DNA of 64,000 nucleotides from RGDT01 sp964630925 (lineage in GTDB: Bacteria; Planctomycetota; Planctomycetia; Gemmatales; Gemmataceae): the NCBI GenBank assembly GCA_964630925.1, contig CAZVZK010000005.1:77071-141070 (forward strand). Reading direction: 5' to 3'. Under the pieces are notes generated by a model, which saw only the letters and a list, made by a program, of their open reading frames with translations, was not told the DNA's origin and made no database searches. Of this stretch, positions 31,785 through 40,468 are shown in pieces. How positions within the stretch are numbered: the first letter of the stretch is position 1; each line of letters opens with the position of its first letter. The position numbers and the translations under genes are program-made.

Positions 31785-34547
31785 TCAGGGGCGCACCGGC
31801 TGCCGGCCGATGCTGTGATAGATGAACCCCGCCGCCGCCATCGACTTCGGGTCGAAGATGTTGCGTCCGTCGAACACGGCGGGCGACGCCATCAGCCGCC
31901 GCATCACCTCCAGGTCGGGGCTGCGGAACTGCTGCCACTCGGTGACGACCGCCAGGGCGTCGGCACCCTCCAGCGTCCCGTAGGGCCGGTCGCAGTACAC
32001 GAGCTTCTCGCCGTAGATGGCCCGCACGTTGTCCATCGCCGCCGGGTCGTGGACGCGCACCTTCGCGCCGCCCGCGAGCAGCGTGTCGATCAGCGTCAGG
32101 GCGGGGGCCTCGCGGATGTCGTCGGTGCGTGGCTTGAACGCCAGGCCCCAGACGGCCACCGTCTTGCCCGACAGGTCGCCGCCGAAGTGGGCGTTGATCT
32201 TCTCGCCGAGGATGCGTTTCTGGGCGTCGTTGATGGTGCCCACCGCCTCCATCATGCGCGAGGGCAGGTCGGCGGCCGAGGCGATGTAGGCCAGCGCCTT
32301 GATGTCCTTCGGGAAGCAGTTGTGCAGCACCAGCCCGCCCCCGACGGTCACCGTGTGCGCGTCCGTCTCCAGGCTGTAGACGGGCAGCTCGCCTTGCCCC
32401 TGCTCGACGGAAGCGACCTTGACGCGGAACGTCGCACCCTCGGCGCGGTAGCCGCTCGGCCGGATGATGCGATCGTAGCCGTCGAGCAGGCGGCGGATAC
32501 GCTCGCGGTGCTTCCCGCCGAAGGCGTCGCTCAGTGCCGAGAGCTGGGCATGGCCCGCGACACGCAGGATGCGGGCCGGCATCGTGGACTTGGTCATCAT
32601 GCGCCGCGCGTCGGCGCAGACGATGCCCAGCGTTTGAAGCAGGAGCGCGAGGCCGTCGGCGAGACGCCCGCTCACCGTGCCGTACTCGAACATCAGGTTC
32701 CGCCCGCCCTGGAGCTCGGTGACGCTGCCGTCCCCGCTGAACGCCCCGCGCACCAGCTCCCGCTTCAGTCCGTCGTTGAGCCGGAAGGCGAAGGCCGGCA
32801 GCGCCTTGTCCTCCGAGCGTGAGCCACAGCCCAGCACGTCGCGGAGCAGCCACGCGAAGACCCGAGACGAGGTGTAAGTCGTGTGCGCCTTGCCGTCCGC
32901 CTTCTCACGGAATTTCAGGCCGAGCCGTGCGAGGGTCGATTGCACGTCGGCGATGTACTCCTTCTCATCAACGTGGAAGCAGAACCCGACACGCTCGCGG
33001 ATCTTGCCGGCGCGCCCCGTGTCCCTGGCGATGAAGCCCTCGGCGAGGTAGTAGCCGCACAGCCGGACGAAGGCGGCATCGACGGGGATGTGCGCCCGGA
33101 TGCGTGCGCCGGCGCCCTTCGCCGTGTACAGCGAGAGCGCGGACGGGGGCACATCGAGGACGCCGCGTGCGTGGAGGCGGCGGTAGAGGGCCAGCCGCAT
33201 CCGGTTGTGCCGCCTCACCTCCTCCGGGTGGCGCAACACGCCGTCGAGCAAATGGCGGTATCCAGGGTACAGGCGTGTGAACGAGTCGTCATCAGGGGCG
33301 GCGAACACGTCCCGTTCCAGGGCCGTGCCATCCAGCAGCGACAGGAGGTCGAGTGTCTCCACGGGGCCGGCGTCGGGGAGCGTGCCGGCCAGGGCCAGCT
33401 CGTCGCCCTCGCGGACCTCCGCGGCGGCGCGGACGACGGGTCGGCCGTCCTCCCAGATGATGACCGGGTGGTCTGCGGTCACCCGAGTCTCACGACCCAT
33501 CCGCGTGCGGATGCGGATCATCGTGCCGGAGTACGGACGGCGCGTGAGGACGCGCACGGGCGACAGCGTGGCCTCGCCCCGATCCAGATCGAAGGCCAGC
33601 ACGCGGGGGGCGTCGTCCGGCGGCGGCACCACGGCAAGGGCCTCCTCGCCCGCCCCGGCCGGCACCAGCGCCCGCCGCGCCGCCTTCGCGTACACCGACG
33701 CCAGGGTCTCCGCCCGGATGGCCCCCGTGTCGTCGGCCACGAAGACCGTCTCCTCGCCGACGAAACAGCTCCCCCCGAATCCCGGGCCGGGGTGCATGAA
33801 CTCGAAGCCGATGCGCTTGTCGTGCCCGATTCCGCGGCGCACGTCGTCGAAGTCGGCGCCGACGCGCTCGCACAGGTTGGCCATCTCGTTGACGAAGCTG
33901 ATCTTCGTCGCCAGCATCGCATTCGCCGTGTACTTCGTCAGCTCGGCGGACTCCGGGGACATGACGAGGAACGGCTTCTCGGTCCGCAGGAAGGTGGCGT
34001 ACAGCTTGCGCAGGGTGTCCGCGACCTCGTCGCGGCGCACGCCGGCCACCACCCGGTCCGGGCGCAGACAGTCCTCGATGGCGGCCCCCTCCTTGAGGAA
34101 CTCCGGGTTGCTCGCCACGTCCACCTCGTGCCGGCACTTGGCGGCGAAGCGGCGGGCGGCCTCGGCGTTCGTGCCCACCGGGACGGTGCTCTTGATGACG
34201 ACCGTCTTGGGCCCGTTCATCGCCGCCGCCAGCTCGTCCACGACGCGCCACACGCCGGACAGGTCGGCCGACCCGTCGTCGCCCTGCGGCGTGCCGACCG
34301 CGATGAAGACGACGCGCGCCGTGGCGATGCCCTCGGGCAGGGAGGTGGTGAACGACAGCCGGCCGTCGCCGACGTTGCGGGCGACGATCTCCTCCAGGCC
34401 CGGCTCGTAGATGGGGATGCCCCCGGAGTTCAGCAGGGCCACCTTGGCGGCGTCCTTGTCGATGCACACGACCTCGTGCCCGCTGTCGGCGAAGCACGCG
34501 CCCGTGACCAGCCCCACGTACCCGGTGCCGACGATGGCAATCTTCAT
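31785..34547 (-). CDS. ugd: UDP-glucose 6-dehydrogenase with in-frame intein
   Basis: 920-codon gene whose product would mature to a 437-residue UDP-glucose dehydrogenase after protein splicing. N-extein: MKIAIVGTGYVGLVTGACFA (Rossmann NAD site), VFIAVGTPQGDDGSADLSGV, SNPEFLKEGAAIEDCLRPDR, and ends in HPGPGFGGS at residue 260. C-extein: CFPKDIKALAY, the active-site cysteine loop, then KTVAVWGLAFKPRTDDIREA and FDGRNIFDPKSM. The normal family sequence GxGGSCFPKD is therefore cut exactly before the catalytic Cys. The enzyme oxidises UDP-glucose to UDP-glucuronate with two NAD+, feeding polysaccharide synthesis. It lies 23 bases downstream of a nucleotide-sugar SDR gene, consistent with a sugar-nucleotide operon. 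Activity must depend on splicing. Confidence 0.97.
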   Translation of the reverse strand: MKIAIVGTGYVGLVTGACFADSGHEVVCIDKDAAKVALLNSGGIPIYEPGLEEIVARNVGDGRLSFTTSLPEGIATARVVFIAVGTPQGDDGSADLSGVWRVVDELAAAMNGPKTVVIKSTVPVGTNAEAARRFAAKCRHEVDVASNPEFLKEGAAIEDCLRPDRVVAGVRRDEVADTLRKLYATFLRTEKPFLVMSPESAELTKYTANAMLATKISFVNEMANLCERVGADFDDVRRGIGHDKRIGFEFMHPGPGFGGSCFVGEETVFVADDTGAIRAETLASVYAKAARRALVPAGAGEEALAVVPPPDDAPRVLAFDLDRGEATLSPVRVLTRRPYSGTMIRIRTRMGRETRVTADHPVIIWEDGRPVVRAAAEVREGDELALAGTLPDAGPVETLDLLSLLDGTALERDVFAAPDDDSFTRLYPGYRHLLDGVLRHPEEVRRHNRMRLALYRRLHARGVLDVPPSALSLYTAKGAGARIRAHIPVDAAFVRLCGYYLAEGFIARDTGRAGKIRERVGFCFHVDEKEYIADVQSTLARLGLKFREKADGKAHTTYTSSRVFAWLLRDVLGCGSRSEDKALPAFAFRLNDGLKRELVRGAFSGDGSVTELQGGRNLMFEYGTVSGRLADGLALLLQTLGIVCADARRMMTKSTMPARILRVAGHAQLSALSDAFGGKHRERIRRLLDGYDRIIRPSGYRAEGATFRVKVASVEQGQGELPVYSLETDAHTVTVGGGLVLHNCFPKDIKALAYIASAADLPSRMMEAVGTINDAQKRILGEKINAHFGGDLSGKTVAVWGLAFKPRTDDIREAPALTLIDTLLAGGAKVRVHDPAAMDNVRAIYGEKLVYCDRPYGTLEGADALAVVTEWQQFRSPDLEVMRRLMASPAVFDGRNIFDPKSMAAAGFIYHSIGRQPVRP
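32319..33767 (-). other. intein (483 residues) with LAGLIDADG-type homing endonuclease
   Basis: In-frame insertion between Ser260 and the catalytic Cys261 of UDP-glucose dehydrogenase. Splicing motifs are complete for class 1: Cys1 (CFVGEETVFV), block B T97-x-x-H100 (RVTADHPVIIW), block F (LPVYSLETDAHTVTV) and block G ending LVLHN with penultimate His482 and terminal Asn483, followed by +1 Cys. The centre holds two DOD motifs: LCGYYLAEGF (236-245) and LVRGAFSGDGSV (338-349), with acidic residues Glu243 and Asp346 available for catalysis, so the homing endonuclease may be active. Self-excision with ligation of the exteins is expected. The base composition is not visibly different from the host gene, so it is either long resident or from a GC-rich donor. 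Confidence 0.96.
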
Positions 34548-34570
34548 CCCGATCTCGCTCCCAGATGTGA

Positions 34571-35533
34571 TCAACCGGCCGGGCGCGAGCGCCAGGCGTC
34601 GAGGGTGTCGGCCAAGGTCCTCTCCAACGTGTGGGACGGCGCCCAGCCGGTGCGGCGGCGCAGGGCGCCGGCGTCCACGGTGATCCGCCCCTGCTCGGCG
34701 GGGCGCAGCAGGTCGGCCCGCGTGCGCACCTCCACGCCCAGCCCGCTGAGGGCGACGAGCCGGGACAGCACGTCGGCCATCGAATGGCTCACGCCGCTGC
34801 CGATGTTGTATGCGGCGCCGCACTCGCCGTGCTCCAGCAGCAGCAGATAGGCGGCGGCCACGTCGCGCACGTCGGTCAGGTCGCGGTGGGTGCTGAGGTC
34901 GCCGACTTCGAGGACGGGGGGCAGCTCGCCGCGTTCGATGGCGGCGAGCTGGCGTGCCCAGTTGGGGATGGCGAAGTCGGCGGGCTGGTGCGGCCCGGTG
35001 TGGTTGAACGGGCGGGCGCGGACGATGTCGAGCCGCGCCGTCCGCGTGTACTGGAAACACGCAAGGTCCGCCGCCGCCTTGCTGGCCGCGTAGGGAGTAT
35101 CGGGACGCAGGGGGCAGGACTCGTCCACGGGGCCGCTCGACTCCGGCTGGCCGTAGATCAGCCCGCTGCCGACCCACAGGATACGCGGCTTCAGGCCCGA
35201 GCGCTCGACGGCGTCGCACAGGCGGCGCGTGGCGGTGAGGTTGCCCTGCCAGGCGGCCTCGGGCTCGCGGAAGGATCCGCCGACGGAGGCGTAGCCGGCG
35301 AGGTGGCAGATGCGGGCCGGGCGGAATCGCTCCAGCAGCGCGAGGACGGCGGCCCCGTCGCACAGGTCGCAGGCGACCAATTCGGCGCGGCCGCCGAGGG
35401 AGCGCCAGGCGTCGGGCCATCTGGCACTGCGCGAGGCCCCGACGACGCGCCCGCCGCGTGACAGGAGTGCGTCGGTGAGGTAACAGCCGGCGAAGCCGGT
35501 GGCTCCGGTGACCAGTGTCGTCGAGGCGTCCAT
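34571..35533 (-). CDS. NAD-dependent nucleotide-sugar epimerase/dehydratase (extended SDR, GDP-mannose dehydratase/RMD-like)
   Basis: 320 residues from ATG 35533. The extended SDR fold is clear: VTGATGFAGCYL (glycine motif, residues 7-18), YAASKAAADL (catalytic Tyr-xxx-Lys), and RPFNHTGPHQ, a string typical of GDP-mannose 4,6-dehydratase and GDP-4-keto-6-deoxymannose reductase. THRDLTDVRDVAAAY and AYNIGSGVSHS are usual late motifs. It converts an NDP-sugar, possibly GDP-mannose or its 4-keto derivative; the exact substrate is uncertain. It is upstream of the UDP-glucose dehydrogenase gene on the same strand, suggesting supply of precursors for a surface polysaccharide. Confidence 0.9.
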   Translation of the reverse strand: MDASTTLVTGATGFAGCYLTDALLSRGGRVVGASRSARWPDAWRSLGGRAELVACDLCDGAAVLALLERFRPARICHLAGYASVGGSFREPEAAWQGNLTATRRLCDAVERSGLKPRILWVGSGLIYGQPESSGPVDESCPLRPDTPYAASKAAADLACFQYTRTARLDIVRARPFNHTGPHQPADFAIPNWARQLAAIERGELPPVLEVGDLSTHRDLTDVRDVAAAYLLLLEHGECGAAYNIGSGVSHSMADVLSRLVALSGLGVEVRTRADLLRPAEQGRITVDAGALRRRTGWAPSHTLERTLADTLDAWRSRPAG

Positions 35534-35631
35534 GTCATGGGCTGTTATAGGACCGGCGGGCCGGGCGGCCCCACGAGGGCCGCGTGCCCGTATCATGGAG
35601 GGTGGAGATCCCCACCGTCGGGCAGGCACCC

Positions 35632-38433
35632 ATGGCACCACGCTACCTCATCGGCATCGACCTCGGCACCACCAACAGCGCCCTCGCCTTCGTCGATCTC
35701 GAACGCACACCAAGGGCCGGCCCCCGCGTGGACATCAAGCCGTTCCCCGTCCCCCAGCTCGCCGCCCCCGGCGAGATGAAGGATCGGCCCCTCCTCCCCT
35801 CGTTCCTCTACATCCCCGGCGAGCACGACCTCCCCGCCGGCTCCACCGCCCTACCGTGGGACCCCACGCGAAACTACGTCGTCGGCGAGTTCGCCCGCAA
35901 CCACGGCGGCAAGGTGCCGGGCCGCCTCGTCACCTCCGCCAAGTCGTGGCTGTGCCACCCCGGCGTGGACCGCACCTCGGCCCTCCTGCCCTGGAGCGGC
36001 CCGCCTGACGTTCCGCGCGTCTCCCCCGTCGAGGCCTCCACACGCTACCTCCGCCACTTCATCGAGGCGTGGAATTTCGCAATCGCCAAGGGACGCGACG
36101 ATCACCGACTGGAGAAGCAGGCCGTCGTCCTCACCGTGCCGGCGTCATTCGACGACGTGGCCCGCACCCTCACGATGGAGGCGGCGACGAAGGCCGGGTA
36201 CGAGAACGTCACGCTGCTCGAGGAGCCGCAGGCCGCGTTCTACTGCTGGCTCGCCACGCACCCGCCGGCGGAGGCGGCCCGGCTGCGCCCCGGCTCGCAC
36301 TGCCTCGTGGTGGACGTGGGCGGCGGCACCACCGACTTCAGCCTCATCAAGGCCGTCGAGGACAAGGGCGAGCTGGCCTTCACCCGCGAGGCGGTCGGCG
36401 ACCACCTGCTGCTCGGCGGCGACAACATGGACCTCGCCCTCGCCAAGTTCGTCGAGTCGAAGTTGCCGCAGGCCGGCCGGCTCGACGCCACCCAGTACGC
36501 CCTCCTGACGCAGGCGTGCCGCGCCGCCAAAGAGGTCCTCCTCGGACCCAACCCCCCGGCCCAGCAGACGGTGACGGTGACGGGCCGTGGCCGCAGCGTC
36601 ATCGGCGGCACGCTGCACGCCCCGCTCACGCCCGCCGACGTGAAGCAGGTCATCTTCGAGGGCTTCTTCCCGCTGTCTAACCTCGAAGACCGGCCGACGA
36701 AGGGGGCCAGGGGCGGATTGCACGAGATGGGCCTGCCCTACGTGAGCGACCCCGCCGTCACGCGCCACCTCGCAGCGTTCCTGGCCGCCCACGCCTCGCC
36801 GGGCCAGCCCCTCGTCCCGGCGTCGATCCTGTTCAACGGCGGCGTCTTCCAGCCGGCGTCCCTGCAGGCCCGCCTGTTGGAAACGCTGCAAGGCTGGTAC
36901 GGGCCGGCGTGGTCGCCGCTCGTGCTGACGAACCCGTCGCTCGATCTGGCGGTGGCCATCGGCTCGGCGTACTACGGCTGGCTGCGGCACATCGGCGGCA
37001 AGCGGATCGGCGGCGGCATCCCGCGCTCGTACTACGTCGCCCTGGAGGCGCAGAAGGGCGACACGACGACGGTGGTCTGCGTCGCCCCGCAGGCGATGGA
37101 GGAGGGCCAGGAGATCAGCCTGCCGAAGCCGGAGCTGGAGCTGGCGCTCGGCCAGCCCGTGACGTTCCCGCTGTACACCTCGACGGCGCGCGGGGAGGAC
37201 AAGGCGGGCGACGTGCTGCAGGTGTCGTCGGACCAGTTGCTGACGCTGCCGCCCCTCACCACAGTCCTCCGCGGCGGCAAGAAGGCCGGGGCGAAGCACG
37301 TCCCGGTGACGCTGGCGTCGCGCACGACGGCCATCGGCACGCTGGAGCTGTCCTGCGTGGCGAAGGAGGGCGGCAACCGCTGGCGGCTGGAGTTCAACCT
37401 GCGCGAGCTGGTCAAGGAGTCGGCCCCCAAGGACGACGCCGAGTCGTCGCAGGCGCTGACGGAGGTGTGGGAGGAGGACAAGATCCAGGCCGCCGCCGCC
37501 GCCATTCGGCAGACGTTTGCCGACGGCTCCCTCCCGCCGCAGGAGCTGCCCAAGGCGCTCGACGCGGCCCTGGAGGCGTCGCGTTCGGAGTGGCCGATGG
37601 GCCTGTGCCGCCGGCTGTGGGAGTTCCTGGGGGAGACCGCCGAGGGCCGGCGCAAGTCGCCGGCCCACATGGCGCGGTGGTACAACCTGACGGGGCACTG
37701 CCTTAGGCCCGGCTTCGGCGACTCGCTCGACCGGTTCCGCATCGACGGGCTGTGGAAGATGCTGGCCGCCCCGCCGCGCCAGCCGGGGCAGCCGGGGGCG
37801 CGGGCCGTCGAGGGCGGCGCGGACTTCTGGATCCTGTGGCGGCGCGTCGCGGGTGGACTGGGCACGTCTCTGCAAGTCGCCCTCTTCGACCGCATGAAGA
37901 ACCACCTGCTGCCGAGCAAGAACAAGCCGCCGATCAAGCCGAGCGCCAACGAGCTGGCAGAGATGTGGCGGGCGGCGGCGAGCCTAGAGCGCCTGCCGGC
38001 CTCGACGAAGGAGGCGCTGGGCAACGTCCTGGTCAAGCAGCTCGCGAAGGCGCCGACGCCGCCGCACGCCTTCTGGGCGATGACGCGGCTGGGGGCGCGC
38101 GGGCTGATCTACGGCCCGATGAACACGGTGGTCCACCCCGACACGGCGCAGAATTGGGTCTCCGAGCTGGCCGGGTTCGCGCCGGCGTCGGAGGGCGAGC
38201 GACTGGCGTGGTGCTTCTGTCTGGCGCAGCTGGCCCGGCGGACGGGGCAGCGTGCCCTGGACGTGGACGAGAGCCACCAGCGTAGCGTGCTGGCGGTGCT
38301 GAAGGGGCAGAAGGTGCCGGAGCACTGGGTGACGATGGTGGAGGAGGTCAGCGAGCTGGAGCGCGAGGAGCAGGCGCAGATGCTCGGCGAGGCGCTGCCG
38401 GTGGGCCTGCGGCTGGTGAAGGCGGAGGAGTGA
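35632..38433 (+). CDS. Hsp70-family ATPase with long C-terminal extension (DUF3731-like)
   Basis: 933 residues, ATG 35632. The N-terminal half is an actin-fold Hsp70 ATPase: YLIGIDLGTTNSALAFVD (phosphate 1), VVLTVPASFDDVARTLTMEA, VVDVGGGTTDFSLI (phosphate 2) and SILFNGGVFQPASLQARL (adenosine region). The linker and substrate part differ from DnaK, and the C-terminal 350 residues (QALTEVWEEDKIQAAAAAIR, then SARWYNLTGHCLRPGF-like segments) match the extra domain of large bacterial Hsp70 relatives. It probably acts as a specialised chaperone; no DnaJ or GrpE gene is adjacent. A HAD gene follows after 96 bp. Confidence 0.93.
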   Translation: MAPRYLIGIDLGTTNSALAFVDLERTPRAGPRVDIKPFPVPQLAAPGEMKDRPLLPSFLYIPGEHDLPAGSTALPWDPTRNYVVGEFARNHGGKVPGRLVTSAKSWLCHPGVDRTSALLPWSGPPDVPRVSPVEASTRYLRHFIEAWNFAIAKGRDDHRLEKQAVVLTVPASFDDVARTLTMEAATKAGYENVTLLEEPQAAFYCWLATHPPAEAARLRPGSHCLVVDVGGGTTDFSLIKAVEDKGELAFTREAVGDHLLLGGDNMDLALAKFVESKLPQAGRLDATQYALLTQACRAAKEVLLGPNPPAQQTVTVTGRGRSVIGGTLHAPLTPADVKQVIFEGFFPLSNLEDRPTKGARGGLHEMGLPYVSDPAVTRHLAAFLAAHASPGQPLVPASILFNGGVFQPASLQARLLETLQGWYGPAWSPLVLTNPSLDLAVAIGSAYYGWLRHIGGKRIGGGIPRSYYVALEAQKGDTTTVVCVAPQAMEEGQEISLPKPELELALGQPVTFPLYTSTARGEDKAGDVLQVSSDQLLTLPPLTTVLRGGKKAGAKHVPVTLASRTTAIGTLELSCVAKEGGNRWRLEFNLRELVKESAPKDDAESSQALTEVWEEDKIQAAAAAIRQTFADGSLPPQELPKALDAALEASRSEWPMGLCRRLWEFLGETAEGRRKSPAHMARWYNLTGHCLRPGFGDSLDRFRIDGLWKMLAAPPRQPGQPGARAVEGGADFWILWRRVAGGLGTSLQVALFDRMKNHLLPSKNKPPIKPSANELAEMWRAAASLERLPASTKEALGNVLVKQLAKAPTPPHAFWAMTRLGARGLIYGPMNTVVHPDTAQNWVSELAGFAPASEGERLAWCFCLAQLARRTGQRALDVDESHQRSVLAVLKGQKVPEHWVTMVEEVSELEREEQAQMLGEALPVGLRLVKAEE

Positions 38434-38529
38434 AACGAGGATCGGGCGTGACGGGGGTGTCTGCCTTTGGAGGAATTCATCAAGGGAGATGCCGACACTG
38501 GATGCTCGGAAACGCAATCGGGGCCGAAC

Positions 38530-39132
38530 ATGCCGATTCGAGCCGTCTGCTTCGATGCCTTCGGGACGCTCTGCCGGATCGCCGAGCGACGCCGGCCGTT
38601 TGAGCAGCTCTTCACACGGCTCGGCGTCGGCCTCCGCGTTGGGGCGACGTTCGCGATGACGGGGGACCGTGGGCTCGAGGAGATCGCCGAGCATTTCGGC
38701 GATGCCCGCGCCGCCAACGGCCTCCAGGAGGAGTTGGCCGAGGAGGTGGCCTCCGTCACCTTGTTCGAGGACGCTCTGCCGGCGCTTGAGGCCCTGTCAA
38801 GGGCCGGCATCGGCCTCCAGGTGGTGTCCAACCTCGCCTCGCCCTACGCCGCCGCCGTCCGCCGGCTGCTGGATGGGCAGGTGGCGGGTTACTCCTTCTC
38901 GTTCGCGGAGGGCGTCATGAAGCCCGACCCGGCCATCTTCGCCCACGCCTGCGCTGGGCTGTCGGCACCTCCCGATGAGGTTCTGATGGTCGGTGATAGC
39001 AGGAGGGCGGACGTGGAAGGGGCGGAGGCATCGGGGATGCGTGGTGTCTGGCTGCGGCGGGGGCTTCTCTGCGAGTGGCCCAGCTCGGTCGGGTCGCTCG
39101 ACGAGCTCGTCTCGCGCCTGACGTCACGGTGA
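38530..39132 (+). CDS. HAD-superfamily hydrolase
   Basis: 200 residues from ATG 38530; an in-frame TTG at 38467 would add 21 poor residues. All HAD motifs are present: motif I CFDAFGTLC with nucleophile Asp9, motif II VVSNLAS, motif III Lys in EGVMKPDPAIF and motif IV MVGDSRRADVEGA. The DAFGTL variant of motif I is the haloacid-dehalogenase-like form, so it is either a phosphatase or a dehalogenase. A small helical cap lies between motifs I and II (residues 15-95). The substrate cannot be predicted; proximity to the Hsp70-like gene may be chance. Confidence 0.93.
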   Translation: MPIRAVCFDAFGTLCRIAERRRPFEQLFTRLGVGLRVGATFAMTGDRGLEEIAEHFGDARAANGLQEELAEEVASVTLFEDALPALEALSRAGIGLQVVSNLASPYAAAVRRLLDGQVAGYSFSFAEGVMKPDPAIFAHACAGLSAPPDEVLMVGDSRRADVEGAEASGMRGVWLRRGLLCEWPSSVGSLDELVSRLTSR

Positions 39133-39168
39133 GTCGTCGCGAGGAGGGAGCCACGTCGGCCGGAGGAA

Positions 39169-40023
39169 TCACGACCAGTCCCGCCGCCGCTCCTCCGGCG
39201 TCGAGCCCGCCCACCACCCCCACCAGAAGCCGAACGGGCCCAGGAAGATCCAGCCCAGGCACCCTAACAGATGTGGGGCCGCGCCGGGGCCGGCGGGTGT
39301 ATCCGCGGGCCGGTTGCCGTAATCCCGCTCGAAGTCTGCGTCGGAGACCGGCGGGCCGAACTGGAGGACACGCGGCTTCGCGGCCCCCTCTCGCTCCGCG
39401 TATCGCTCCACCGATTGCAGCGAGAGATAGCCGCGCCGACACATCTTCCGGGCCGCGGCCTCGTCCGCCGCCTTGACGATGAACGGCGGGTACTCGCGGC
39501 CACTCTTCGCATGGGTGGCCGTCACGACGAACTCCCCCGGCCCCTGATCGATCTGGTCCGGCAGGCGGAGCTGCCTGGCGGACACGTCGGGATGCGGCTC
39601 GAGGGTAAGCGCCGGTGAGCGTCCAGGGGCAGGGGTGAAGCCGGCGGCCTTCTCTGCCCCGGCAGATCGTAGCCCTTCCATGTAGGCGTGGAGGTCCTGG
39701 CCGGTCTCCACCCAGTGGCACTCGCGTTCGGGCACGTGGGCCCCGCAGCCGCAGCAGAACGTCTCCCCGGCGGAGTACAGCCAGGGGTCCTTCAGGTAAC
39801 TGCGGATGATCTCCTCGGGCATCCGCGTGGCGACGCCGCACTTCACATGCCGGTACACGCTCGGCACGCCGTCGAGGGTGCCGGGCTCGCGCGCCTCGGG
39901 TGGGAGGGTGGCGTACTCGCTCTGTTGGCCGTCCGGGCGCGCCTTGATGTGCTCCGCCTCGTGGACGGCATAGTCCGCGGGGTCGATGTGGTCATGGCAG
40001 AAGGGGCAACGGACTCGCTCCAT
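39169..40023 (-). CDS. putative zinc-binding protein with C-terminal membrane segment
   Basis: 284 residues, ATG 40023. The N-terminus MERVRCPFCHDHIDPADYAV then HEAEH looks like a C2H2-type zinc site; a second Cys/His cluster is FCCGCGAHVPERECHW (near residue 90). A mixed middle region has HAKSGREYPPFIVKAADEAAA (about 170-190). Near the end comes an aromatic hydrophobic segment (LGCLGWIFLGPFGFWWGWWA) that should insert into the membrane, with a charged tail. No known family recognised. It is the last of a run of minus-strand genes, separated from its upstream neighbour by 145 bp. Confidence 0.8.
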   Translation of the reverse strand: MERVRCPFCHDHIDPADYAVHEAEHIKARPDGQQSEYATLPPEAREPGTLDGVPSVYRHVKCGVATRMPEEIIRSYLKDPWLYSAGETFCCGCGAHVPERECHWVETGQDLHAYMEGLRSAGAEKAAGFTPAPGRSPALTLEPHPDVSARQLRLPDQIDQGPGEFVVTATHAKSGREYPPFIVKAADEAAARKMCRRGYLSLQSVERYAEREGAAKPRVLQFGPPVSDADFERDYGNRPADTPAGPGAAPHLLGCLGWIFLGPFGFWWGWWAGSTPEERRRDWS

Positions 40024-40168
40024 GCACCACCTCGGACGGCTGACGGATCATGCGATCTATGCCCCGGTGCGGCGCCGGAGGGCCGAGATCGGCGACGATG
40101 GGCCGTTCGAGGTCCAACAGCTCGGCGTGGGCAGCTTAACCCACGCCGCCGACCTCGCCCACCCCGCC

Positions 40169-40456
40169 TCACCGGCGGGCATCAGGGCCGCGCGGCGGGC
40201 CGCCGGGCGGGCCGTCGCCTGGGTCGCGCGGGCCGGCCTTCATCTGCCGCCACGCCTGCTCGACGATGAAGCCGAGGAGGACGCCCAGGGCGAGGCCCCC
40301 CAGCAGCGGCACGATGCCGCGGATGCCGAAGACCGCCGTGTCCTGGTACCCCATCTGACGCAGGGTCAACACGCCGATGATGATCCCGCCGAACAGCCCC
40401 ATGTAGTAGATCAGGTCATCGACCGTGTAGCCCGGACCGCCTCCGCCCCTCGACAT
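40169..40456 (-). CDS. small membrane protein, two helices
   Basis: 95 residues from ATG 40456. Two hydrophobic helices are evident: DLIYYMGLFGGIIIGVLTL and GIVPLLGGLALGVLLGFIV. A short N-terminal Gly-rich part and a C-terminal Pro/Gly-rich charged tail follow. It lies 12 bases after the preceding membrane protein gene, so both are likely translated from one message. No family recognised. Confidence 0.78.
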   Translation of the reverse strand: MSRGGGGPGYTVDDLIYYMGLFGGIIIGVLTLRQMGYQDTAVFGIRGIVPLLGGLALGVLLGFIVEQAWRQMKAGPRDPGDGPPGGPPRGPDARR

Positions 40457-40468
40457 GGCCCACCCCCT

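Noticed and set aside
31785..34547. Two separate genes (split dehydrogenase with an unrelated gene between)
   Set aside because: The frame is continuous, both junctions fit intein rules to the residue, and the extein parts join into a normal enzyme.
38467..38530. Longer start (TTG) for the HAD hydrolase
   Set aside because: The added 21 residues are unlike the family; ATG 38530 directly precedes motif I.
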